Of a stretch of 57,251 nucleotides of DNA, positions 50,067 through 57,251 are shown piece by piece. The notes under the pieces are model-generated. The model was given only the letters and a program-made list of their open reading frames with translations. It was not told where the DNA came from and made no database searches. Origin of the DNA: Paludibacter sp. (GTDB taxonomy: Bacteria; Bacteroidota; Bacteroidia; Bacteroidales; Paludibacteraceae); NCBI GenBank assembly GCA_029973975.1, contig JARKQF010000141.1, positions 1-57,251 on the forward strand. The letters run 5' to 3'. Numbering within the stretch: the first letter of the stretch is position 1; every line of letters begins with the position of its first letter. The position numbers and the translations under genes are program-made.

Positions 50067-52259
50067 TTGAACAGCATTTACAAAAACATCCGGGAAACAC
50101 TTCTCCCCGCCATCTTAAACAGTTACTCCATTATCTTCTTTCTGAATAACCGTTTCATGGCAATAGCTGTCATGCTGGCTACCTTCCTGAATTTCTATGC
50201 GGGGTTAAGCGGACTGTTTGCTGTAATTATTACTGTTTTGTTAGCCAACTCACTTGGTTTTGACAAGGTTCAGTTGCGAAATGGGATACTGAGCTTCAAC
50301 GCTTTAATCACGGGCATAGGACTTGGAACCTTCTTCGATCCGGGTATTGTTTTTTTCACCTTACTCGCGCTCTCTTCCGTACTTACACTGATTTTGTCCG
50401 TGGCATTGGGTGGTTGGTTATTTAAATATGGTTTACCATTTCTGAGCATTCCGTTTATTCTGGCTTTCTGGTTTGTCGTACTTCCATCGTCCTTGTACGA
50501 GAATCTCGGCCTGACTCAACGCAACATATTTTGGATTAACGAGATGTATTCTGTTGGGGGAAGTTCTCTTCTTTCGATTTACCAATACATCGAATCCTGG
50601 GAGTTAAATAAATTACTGGAAATTTACCTGCGCTCATTAAGTTCGATTTTCTTCCAGAATAACCTGATAACCGGTATCATCATTGCCTTGGCATTACTCA
50701 TCAGTTCACGCATATTTTTTTCTTTGTCGGTTATCGGATTTATTTCTGCTTATATCTTTGCCCAATTCTCCGGATCAGAAGCTGCCAGTATTACCTATTA
50801 TAATATCGGAGCGAATTTCATGATGGTTGCTATTGCCATGGGTGGATTTTTTGTTATTCCATCGAAGTCATCTTACTTATGGACCATCTTGTTGGTACCA
50901 CTGACATCCATCGTGCTGGTTTTCTTTACAAAACTATTCAGCTTCATACAACTTCCGGTTTTTTCACTACCATACTCCATCATCACCATCCTGTTCGTTC
51001 ATTTTCTACAACAGCGAAGTAGCCAGAAAAAGCTTGTTCTTACCCCCATTCAACATTATTCTCCGGAAACAAATCTGTATGCCTATCTTAACAACAAGGA
51101 AAGACTGAACAGATTCCTATTCTATCCGGTTCAACTGCCATTTTGGGGAGAATGGACTGTAACTCAGGGACACGACGGAGCATTTACTCATAAAGATGAA
51201 TGGGGTAAAGCATTTGATTTTATGGTTCTGGACGATGAAAAGAAATCTTACAAATCAACAGGTTTGACATGTGACGACTACTATTGTTTTGGAAAACCGG
51301 TTACTGCTCCTGCTGATGGATTTGTAATGGATGTTGTAGAGCATATCGAGGACAATGCAATCGGAGAAGTCAACACAACTCACAATTGGGGAAATAGCAT
51401 TGTTGTTCAACATATAACAGGATTATATTCACAAATCTCACACCTGAAAAAAGGATCTGTTAAAGTAAAAAAAGGGGATTTCGTAAAATGCGGAGATGTT
51501 GTGGCACAATGTGGAAACTCTGGTCGATCGCCCTATCCACACCTGCATTTTCAACTGCAACATTATCCGGTTATTGGTTCTAAAACGGTTGATTACCCAA
51601 TCTCTTATTTCATCAACATACAAAATAAAAGTCTGGAACAATTCTCAAGACCTGAAGTGAATACTGTGGTTACAAATCTACGTCAACATCCTTTTTTGTA
51701 CAACGCATTCAACATATTACCGGATACCAATCTGAAAATATATACCAAGGATGAGAATGGCAATGAAAAAACCGAGCACTGGGATGCCTATACTGATGCA
51801 TTTAACTACAAATATCTTCACAGCAGGGAAACGGATGCAGTTGCCTACTACACCTGCGACAACATGATGTTTTACTTTACGGCATTTTACGGCAGCCGGA
51901 AATCATTGCTTTATTATTTTTTCTTATCTGCTTATAAAGTATTATTATCAGAGACTAATATCCCTGTAGACGATAACATCCCGATTCATTTACTTGAAAA
52001 TAAAAAACTTATAAGTAGTCTGAATGACTTTACTGCACCATTTTTTAATTTTCTGAAAGCAGGTTATACTGAAAAAGTCGAACAAATAGATCATTCGCTC
52101 GACACATCTGAGATAGAGATTAAGACTGAAATTAGTATTTCAACCTTTGGAAAAAAATCAGTCAAGGCTAAAAGTAAGATCAGGATAAACCAACATGGAC
52201 TCGACTCTTTTGATTATATTTCGGACAAGAAAGTTATTCATGCAAAAAGGCTCATATAA
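50067..52259 (+). CDS. Urea transporter fused to an M23 metallopeptidase-like domain
   Basis: A 730-residue fusion. Residues 1-330 are a urea-transporter (UT) membrane domain: two homologous halves each with the family segment (LLPAILNSYSIIFFLNN and YLRSLSSIFFQNN). Residues about 358-510 are an M23/LytM-like domain with THKDEWGKAFDF (first zinc His and Asp), GKPVTAPADGFV, WGNSIVVQH and PHLHFQLQ (HxH), so the metal site appears complete. About 220 C-terminal residues are unassigned. Start is TTG at 50067; the next ATG is 30 codons later and would cut the first conserved segment. Urea or another small polar solute crosses the membrane; the peptidase role is unknown. The next gene lies 7 bp downstream. 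Confidence 0.85.
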   Translation: MNSIYKNIRETLLPAILNSYSIIFFLNNRFMAIAVMLATFLNFYAGLSGLFAVIITVLLANSLGFDKVQLRNGILSFNALITGIGLGTFFDPGIVFFTLLALSSVLTLILSVALGGWLFKYGLPFLSIPFILAFWFVVLPSSLYENLGLTQRNIFWINEMYSVGGSSLLSIYQYIESWELNKLLEIYLRSLSSIFFQNNLITGIIIALALLISSRIFFSLSVIGFISAYIFAQFSGSEAASITYYNIGANFMMVAIAMGGFFVIPSKSSYLWTILLVPLTSIVLVFFTKLFSFIQLPVFSLPYSIITILFVHFLQQRSSQKKLVLTPIQHYSPETNLYAYLNNKERLNRFLFYPVQLPFWGEWTVTQGHDGAFTHKDEWGKAFDFMVLDDEKKSYKSTGLTCDDYYCFGKPVTAPADGFVMDVVEHIEDNAIGEVNTTHNWGNSIVVQHITGLYSQISHLKKGSVKVKKGDFVKCGDVVAQCGNSGRSPYPHLHFQLQHYPVIGSKTVDYPISYFINIQNKSLEQFSRPEVNTVVTNLRQHPFLYNAFNILPDTNLKIYTKDENGNEKTEHWDAYTDAFNYKYLHSRETDAVAYYTCDNMMFYFTAFYGSRKSLLYYFFLSAYKVLLSETNIPVDDNIPIHLLENKKLISSLNDFTAPFFNFLKAGYTEKVEQIDHSLDTSEIEIKTEISISTFGKKSVKAKSKIRINQHGLDSFDYISDKKVIHAKRLI

Positions 52260-52266
52260 ATCAGGT

Positions 52267-53457
52267 ATGAAATTAATCAATATAATTGCTCTTTTACTGG
52301 TTTTTTACGGTTTGCATGGTTATGCAAATGATCAGACTTCTATTACATCAATTGACAGCCTGAGCTATGCTCAGTTTACCGCTGGAGATTGGGACGGACT
52401 GATTGAAACTGCTGAACTGGCAAAAAGAAATAACATTGACTTTAAATGGCTTCAGCAACGGGTAGGATACGCTTATTTTATAAAAAAACAGTTTTATAAA
52501 AGCATGCTGCATTACGAAAAAGCATTGGATTATGATCCTGCAGATGAAATATCCCGTTTGTATCTTTACTACAATGGCCAAAATACCGGTAGAACAGCTT
52601 TTGCAAGATTCCATGCATCCCGGCTTTCTGAATCGAATTTGAAACAAATAGGGGAAAAGCGACTCAGGATAGCCGACGCGATTGATCTGGAATATAGCTT
52701 TAAAATGCCGGATAATCCTGACATACATCAGGCCCACTATATGCGTCTCGGACTTAACAGTCAGATTGGATACAAATTAAGCTTATATCAAAGTTTCTCC
52801 ACTTTTAATCAAAACACGGATACAACACAAACCTGGCAAAATGAATATTTTGTTTTATTAGGCTGGAATCCAACCGCAAAAACCAACATCAGTATCGGCT
52901 ATCATTCTGTTGGTTCGAAGGTGATATATGGTTCTGACTCCTTTTACTATCCCGGAAATATCTTTTACGGGAAGATAACACAACAACTGAACCGTTTCGA
53001 TCTGGCATTGTCGGGAGCTTCGTTCGACAACGATTGGCTCGGATCTAAACAGTTAGGGATACATCTGGGTATAAATTCAGCAGGAAGAAACAATATAAAT
53101 CTGACTACATCTTACTACAGAATTATTGAAACAGGGCTGAATTATAGTACAGGGCAAAATTATAGTTACGGGCGAAATGTAATTAAGCAAACAGCCGGAA
53201 TTATGCTCTTCAACCGGTTGTGGACTGAAGCTTATGTAAATCTGGGAAATCTCAATCAATTCATTGACAACAATGGCTTGTACTTTTATAATTCACCAGA
53301 CCCAACCATTTTCAGATCAGGCATCTCCGGGTTTTGGTATATAATCAAGCCCCTGACGATATATTTGAATTACAATTATGATACAAAAGAGCTATTAACA
53401 ACTGATATGACATATAATCAACATTCAATTACAGGGGGTTTGATATGGAAAATATAA
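52267..53457 (+). CDS. TPR and outer-membrane beta-barrel protein
   Basis: A 396-residue exported protein from the ATG at 52267, which gives a clean signal peptide (KLINIIALLLVFYGLHGYA); the frame is open to 52195 but that part overlaps the transporter gene. Residues 25-120 are TPR-like (WLQQRVGYAYFIKKQFYKSMLHYEKALDYDP in parts). The rest (about 140-396) has alternating aromatic strands typical of an outer-membrane barrel and ends in TGGLIWKI. I do not recognise a named family. It is co-transcribed with the UT-M23 gene and overlaps the next TPR gene by 13 bp. Confidence 0.65.
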   Translation: MKLINIIALLLVFYGLHGYANDQTSITSIDSLSYAQFTAGDWDGLIETAELAKRNNIDFKWLQQRVGYAYFIKKQFYKSMLHYEKALDYDPADEISRLYLYYNGQNTGRTAFARFHASRLSESNLKQIGEKRLRIADAIDLEYSFKMPDNPDIHQAHYMRLGLNSQIGYKLSLYQSFSTFNQNTDTTQTWQNEYFVLLGWNPTAKTNISIGYHSVGSKVIYGSDSFYYPGNIFYGKITQQLNRFDLALSGASFDNDWLGSKQLGIHLGINSAGRNNINLTTSYYRIIETGLNYSTGQNYSYGRNVIKQTAGIMLFNRLWTEAYVNLGNLNQFIDNNGLYFYNSPDPTIFRSGISGFWYIIKPLTIYLNYNYDTKELLTTDMTYNQHSITGGLIWKI

Positions 53458-54065
53458 TTCGAAAAACAGTTACTGTGTGTTTTCTTATTATGGCTATGAT
53501 AATAAGTGCACAGAATCAGGCAATTTGGCAACAGGTTTTTTACAAAAGTTACGAAGCAGAGAAAACAGGCAAGTACACTATAGCAATTAATGAGCTAAAG
53601 AAAGTTTATAAAACTGATAATTACTTTGTTAACATCCGGATGGGATGGCTGCATTACTTATCAAGACAACATGCTGAAGCAGAGAAATACTACCTCAATG
53701 CTATCAGACTTAAGCCCTATTCAATTGAGGCACGTTTCGGTATTGTAAAACCATACAGTGCAACTGAACAGTGGGAAAAAGTCAAACAGCAATACCACCA
53801 GATCCTGAAAATTGACCCACAAAACACGATTGCAAACTACTGGTTAGGAGTCATTTACTACAACAGGAAAGACTACCTGAACGCGGTAAAACTCTTTGAA
53901 AAGGTAGTAAATTTGTATCCTCTTGATTACGACTCTGTCATTATGCTGGCATGGACCAAACTTAATCTTGGAAAACAGGCAGAAGCCAGTATCCTTTTCA
54001 ATCACGCTATCACACTCAGACCCAATGATGAATCGGCTACCTCGGGATTAAAACTTATCAAATAA
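53445..54065 (+). CDS. Exported tetratricopeptide-repeat protein
   Basis: A 206-residue protein with a signal peptide (1-24, TVCFLIMAMIISA) and four to five TPR units: INELKKVYKTDNYFVNIRMGWLHY, HAEAEKYYLNAIRLKPYS, NTIANYWLGVIYYNRKDYLNAV and QAEASILFNHAITLRPND (each read within a unit). TPR proteins form scaffolds. It overlaps the preceding gene and is last in the UT-M23 operon, so the three products probably act together at the envelope. Confidence 0.75.
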   Translation: MENIIRKTVTVCFLIMAMIISAQNQAIWQQVFYKSYEAEKTGKYTIAINELKKVYKTDNYFVNIRMGWLHYLSRQHAEAEKYYLNAIRLKPYSIEARFGIVKPYSATEQWEKVKQQYHQILKIDPQNTIANYWLGVIYYNRKDYLNAVKLFEKVVNLYPLDYDSVIMLAWTKLNLGKQAEASILFNHAITLRPNDESATSGLKLIK

Positions 54066-54205
54066 GTCATCCAGATGTTATTTTGTCATAATTTATTAAA
54101 ATTCATTTACTTTTATATGCTGATTTGGAGAATATCATGAAATATTGCTTTTTTTATTTATCTTTGTGGCCAGAAATAACAACAAAACAAAAACACCGAT
54201 AAATT

Positions 54206-55399
54206 ATGTTTCCAGTATCAGACCGTTTGGCAGCCCTTTCTCCTTCAGAAACGCTGGCCATGTCACAAAAAAGCAACGAGTTGAAAGCTCAGGGTATCGA
54301 TGTCATTAATTTGAGTGTAGGAGAAACAGATTTTTACACGCCCGACCACGTAAAAGAAGCTGCTAAAAAAGCAGTGGATGACAACTTTTCTTTCTACTCT
54401 CCGGTTCCCGGTTATCCTGCTTTGCGCAATGCCATTTGTGCAAAACTGAAGAATGAAAACGGTTTAGATTACAAACCGGAACAAATAGTATGTTCGAACG
54501 GAGCTAAACAGTCGGTTTGTAATGTGTTGCTCGCTATTATAGGCAAAGGTGATGAAGTAATTATTCCTGCTCCGTACTGGGTAAGTTATCCGGAAATGGT
54601 GACCCTGGCAGATGGGAAATCTGTAATTGTTTCTGCCGGCATCGAGCAGGATTTCAAAATGACTCCGGCTCAGCTTGAAGCGGCTATCACGCCAAAGACT
54701 AAAGCGCTTATTCTCTGTTCTCCTTCGAACCCGACTGGAAGCGTTTATACCAAAGAAGAATTAAAAGGTCTGGCTGACGTACTGGCTAAATATCCGAATA
54801 TTTATATTTTATCTGACGAAATCTACGAGCATATCAACTATCTGGGCGCCCACGAAAGTATTGCCCAGTTTGAAAACATACGTGATCGCGTAGTAATTAT
54901 CAATGGTGTTTCCAAAGGTTATGCCATGACCGGCTGGCGTATCGGCTGGATTGCCGCTCCAAAATGGATCGCATCCGCCTGTAATACTCTTCAGGGTCAA
55001 TACACCTCGGGACCATGCTCGGTTGCACAAAAAGCTGCGGAAGCAGCTTATACCGGCGATCAATCCTGCGTAAAAGAAATGCGTGTCGCTTTCGAACGTC
55101 GAAAAAAACTGGTTGTTGAGCTTGCCTCTCAGATTCCTGGTTTGAAATTAAGCGAACCACAAGGCGCATTCTATATTTTCCCTGATGCAGGTGCATACAT
55201 CGGAAAATCTTTTGAAGGAAGAAAAATTGAGAATTCGGGAGACCTGGCTATGTATCTGCTTGAAGTAGGTCACGTTGCCTGTGTAGGCGGTGGCGCTTTC
55301 GGTGCACCAAACTGCATTCGTCTTTCTTATGCGACATCCGACGAAAATTTGGTTAAAGCATTTGATAGAATTAAGAAAGCGCTTGTCAAGCTTCAATAA
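54206..55399 (+). CDS. Aspartate aminotransferase-like PLP enzyme
   Basis: A 397-residue fold-I aminotransferase of the AspC/AAT Ib type. Motifs: VINLSVGETDFYTPDHV, PVPGYPALRNAIC, APYWVSYPEM, SPSNPTGSVYTKEEL, SDEIYEHINY, and the PLP lysine in GVSKGYAMTGWRIGWIA. It transfers amino groups between aspartate or related acids and 2-oxoglutarate in the cytoplasm. A TATCTTTG box lies at 54159-54166, without a good -33 element. A bidirectional terminator separates it from the response regulator gene. Confidence 0.92.
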   Translation: MFPVSDRLAALSPSETLAMSQKSNELKAQGIDVINLSVGETDFYTPDHVKEAAKKAVDDNFSFYSPVPGYPALRNAICAKLKNENGLDYKPEQIVCSNGAKQSVCNVLLAIIGKGDEVIIPAPYWVSYPEMVTLADGKSVIVSAGIEQDFKMTPAQLEAAITPKTKALILCSPSNPTGSVYTKEELKGLADVLAKYPNIYILSDEIYEHINYLGAHESIAQFENIRDRVVIINGVSKGYAMTGWRIGWIAAPKWIASACNTLQGQYTSGPCSVAQKAAEAAYTGDQSCVKEMRVAFERRKKLVVELASQIPGLKLSEPQGAFYIFPDAGAYIGKSFEGRKIENSGDLAMYLLEVGHVACVGGGAFGAPNCIRLSYATSDENLVKAFDRIKKALVKLQ

Positions 55400-55424
55400 A
55401 AAACGTATTAGTTTGCAATATTGA

Positions 55425-55458
55425 AAACGCCCTACTGCTATATAACAGTAGGGCGTTT
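55425..55458. terminator. Bidirectional terminator between aminotransferase and response regulator
   Basis: AAACGCCCTACTG (55425-55437) pairs perfectly with 55446-55458, loop 8 nt, with TTT on the plus side and AAAA on the other. It serves the convergent genes on both sides. Confidence 0.85.
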
Positions 55459-55476
55459 CTTATGATTATACGCAAC

Positions 55477-56184
55477 TTAGTCCCGCTTCTCTCCTTCTTC
55501 ATAATCGCGAAGCCTGATACCCAAACGAATTTTGTTCTCGATTACGACCTGGTCGTCATTATAAAGATATTTCTTCAATCTGGAAATCGAATTATACAAA
55601 GCTGCTTCTTTGGAACTGGTTTCTTCAACCTGCCATACAATTTTAATAATCTCCTCCCGTGACATAAAGTTACCTTTATTTCGGCAAAGTAAGGCCAGCA
55701 CTACAGAATCCAGGTGATTCAAATGAATGTCACCCTTATCAAACTTAAGCGACTGTTCATCAGGAAAGAATTTAAACCTGCCTATCCGGAATTGATTATC
55801 ATTGGCTGCGGCGGCAGAGGTCATTTCGGCTTCTACCATTTTGTTTATCCGGAGCATCAACTCAACTAAACGATAGGGTTTGCGTACATAATCACTATTC
55901 TCAATTCCGAATCCAATTTCATAATCCTCATTTCCGTCACGTGAGGTCGTGAAAATAATAGGCACATCACTGAATTTTCTGATTTTACGCGCAATCTCAA
56001 ATCCATCAATACTACAATTCAGCATTACGTCCAATGTAATCAGGTCGGGAGAGAACTGTTGAAATTCGGCAATAGCTTCATCTCCGTTACTCACATAATA
56101 GACCTCATACTTTTGCATCTCCAGGAATCCAACCAAAGCGGTCCCCAAGTTTAGATCATCTTCTACAACCAAGATCTTTTTCAT
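55477..56184 (-). CDS. OmpR/PhoB-type response regulator
   Basis: A 235-residue regulator from the ATG at 56184 (MKKILVVEDDLNLG); the frame is open further but this is the family start. The receiver domain (1-120) has the acidic pair EDD, the phosphorylated Asp in LITLDVML and Lys in YVRKPYR. The C-terminal winged helix (about 135-235) has HLNHLDSVVLALL and RNKGNFMSREEIIKIVW. It pairs with the histidine kinase encoded upstream, 114 bp away. Targets are unknown. Confidence 0.9.
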   Translation of the reverse strand: MKKILVVEDDLNLGTALVGFLEMQKYEVYYVSNGDEAIAEFQQFSPDLITLDVMLNCSIDGFEIARKIRKFSDVPIIFTTSRDGNEDYEIGFGIENSDYVRKPYRLVELMLRINKMVEAEMTSAAAANDNQFRIGRFKFFPDEQSLKFDKGDIHLNHLDSVVLALLCRNKGNFMSREEIIKIVWQVEETSSKEAALYNSISRLKKYLYNDDQVVIENKIRLGIRLRDYEEGEKRD

Positions 56185-56298
56185 TCGTTTAAATTTTATT
56201 TTTTTGTTGTCGAATGGAACTCTCGATGAAATAATCCAACAATTTATCATTTAAGCTAATAATTGACTAAATTATTTCATGTCCGTTTCATTTGTGTC

Positions 56299-57251
56299 TT
56301 ATTTTTTTGGTAAAATTATTTTAAAGTTAGACCCCACACCCAATTCACTGGTTACACCAATACTTCCTCCATGTTTTTCTATAATCGTTTTCACATAATT
56401 GAGTCCGATTCCAAACCCATTGACTTTAACGTTATTATCAACCCGTGAATACTTTTCAAAAACACTATTCACCTTATCTGCCGGTATACCAATACCATTA
56501 TCCTTAAAGTTCAACTCAACCGTATTAGCATGAATTAATACCGAAATATCAATATTTACCTGTTGTTTTGAATATTTGATAGAATTATCTATCAGATTTG
56601 CAAAACATTGTGTTAACATCAATCCATCGCCAGTTATGATTATTTCCTCTGTTTCGTAATGGGTGTTTACTGTTATTTTCTTGGTAAGGGAGCTGATAAA
56701 TCTACTCTTCAGATCGTCAATGAGTTTAACCAGATTGACCGGCAGTTTGTTCAGTACCAGCAAGCCCTCTTCCACCTTTGCCAAACCTACAATCATACTG
56801 ATGGTTCCATTCAGCTCTGTAAGAGAATTCACGGAATTATTCAGCATCATATCACGCATACCCTCATTACCAAAGACCTCCGGTTCCTTCAAACAATCTA
56901 AATTCACAATCAGACTCGAAACCGGCCGTTTCAATTCATGTGCAATATTACTCAAAAATTCATTTTTAAACTTCACCAGTTTCTTTTGTTTCGCCAATGT
57001 TAAAATCAGGAATCTGAAAGCCAGCAGTGAAATCACAGAAAAAATAATCGAACCCAGTAACATCAGCGCCATACGTTTCATAATCTCTGAAAACGGATTG
57101 ATGAGAATTAACTGCAAAGCCTCTTTTTCCTCAAAATCAAGCGGATATAGTTGTGAAGGAATAACAAGAAAAGAACTACCGGTATAATCCTTTGAACTTG
57201 CTAATACTTCATGGGTTTTAGGATTTATAAGTTGGATTGAAAAGTCTGAAT
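56299..57251 (-). CDS. Sensor histidine kinase, 5' end outside the window
   Basis: At least 317 residues; the frame stays open to the window edge, so the start is missing. The visible N-terminal part (NPKTHEVLASSKDYTG) belongs to an extracytoplasmic sensor region, followed by a membrane segment (MALMLLGSIIFSVISLLAF), the H-box FLSNIAHELKRPVSSL with the phospho-accepting His, the N-box FANLIDNSIKYSK, DNGIGIP and GFGIGLNYV of the ATPase domain. It is the partner of the response regulator downstream. The signal sensed cannot be told. Confidence 0.88.
   Translation of the reverse strand, partial: SDFSIQLINPKTHEVLASSKDYTGSSFLVIPSQLYPLDFEEKEALQLILINPFSEIMKRMALMLLGSIIFSVISLLAFRFLILTLAKQKKLVKFKNEFLSNIAHELKRPVSSLIVNLDCLKEPEVFGNEGMRDMMLNNSVNSLTELNGTISMIVGLAKVEEGLLVLNKLPVNLVKLIDDLKSRFISSLTKKITVNTHYETEEIIITGDGLMLTQCFANLIDNSIKYSKQQVNIDISVLIHANTVELNFKDNGIGIPADKVNSVFEKYSRVDNNVKVNGFGIGLNYVKTIIEKHGGSIGVTSELGVGSNFKIILPKK

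Overview
The window reads as a chromosomal segment of an anaerobic or microaerophilic Bacteroidota, most likely Bacteroidales. The evidence is consistent: promoters of the TTTG-N19/20-TAnnTTTG type, AT-rich leaders without clear Shine-Dalgarno sequences, several TonB-dependent receptors, surface proteins with type IX secretion (T9SS) C-terminal domains, SPII lipoproteins, a class III ribonucleotide reductase and rubrerythrin. The species cannot be fixed from the sequence. No tRNA, rRNA, CRISPR array, transposase or prophage was seen.

Layout. 1-4.2 kb: a POT-like MFS transporter, then a TonB receptor next to a NikR-family regulator that lacks all four canonical nickel ligands, with GTGTTAC-type candidate operators in front of both. 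4.2-16.2 kb (minus strand): a cobalamin-uptake operon behind a cobalamin riboswitch, in the order BtuF-like lipoprotein, BtuB, BtuG-like propeller lipoprotein, surface protein with an Ig-like domain, DUF4465/FN3 protein and a 1288-residue GLUG protein; the last three carry T9SS sorting domains. 16.3-21.1 kb: a small lipoprotein, an aldehyde dehydrogenase, and nrdD-nrdG behind a second cobalamin riboswitch. 21.3-24.3 kb (plus strand): a His-rich small protein and a TonB receptor with a CxxC plug motif, a candidate metal-uptake pair. 24.3-27.8 kb: a second, minimal btuB-btuG locus behind a third cobalamin riboswitch. 27.8-38.3 kb: mostly housekeeping genes (ECF sigma factor, rlmI, 3'-5' exonuclease, DUF5063, folK, ABC-F, rubrerythrin, mnmD, rpsO, hisS), interrupted by an AT-rich three-gene operon encoding a DUF3990 (ART-superfamily) protein and two small partners. 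38.4-44.5 kb: an alpha/beta hydrolase, then a membrane LytTR regulator - patatin - membrane LytTR regulator - BspA-type LRR surface protein. 44.6-48.2 kb: a PqqD-like peptide chaperone, an ATP-grasp ligase, a DUF4382 lipoprotein and a fold-III PLP decarboxylase whose N-terminus resembles a RiPP leader. 48.4-54.1 kb: an OmpA/TSP3 porin, a urea transporter fused to an M23 peptidase domain, and two TPR proteins. 54.2 kb to the end: an aspartate aminotransferase and a two-component system, whose kinase is cut by the window edge.

How the genes work together. Vitamin B12 is the main theme. Three cobalamin riboswitches within 12 kb place two uptake loci and the B12-independent ribonucleotide reductase under B12 control. 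The candidates for undescribed biology are the PqqD/ATP-grasp/leader-bearing decarboxylase cluster, the DUF3990 three-gene operon, the ligand-less NikR with its receptor, the four-fold 20-bp repeat in front of the first LytTR gene, and the 22-bp inverted repeat between riboswitch and nrdD.
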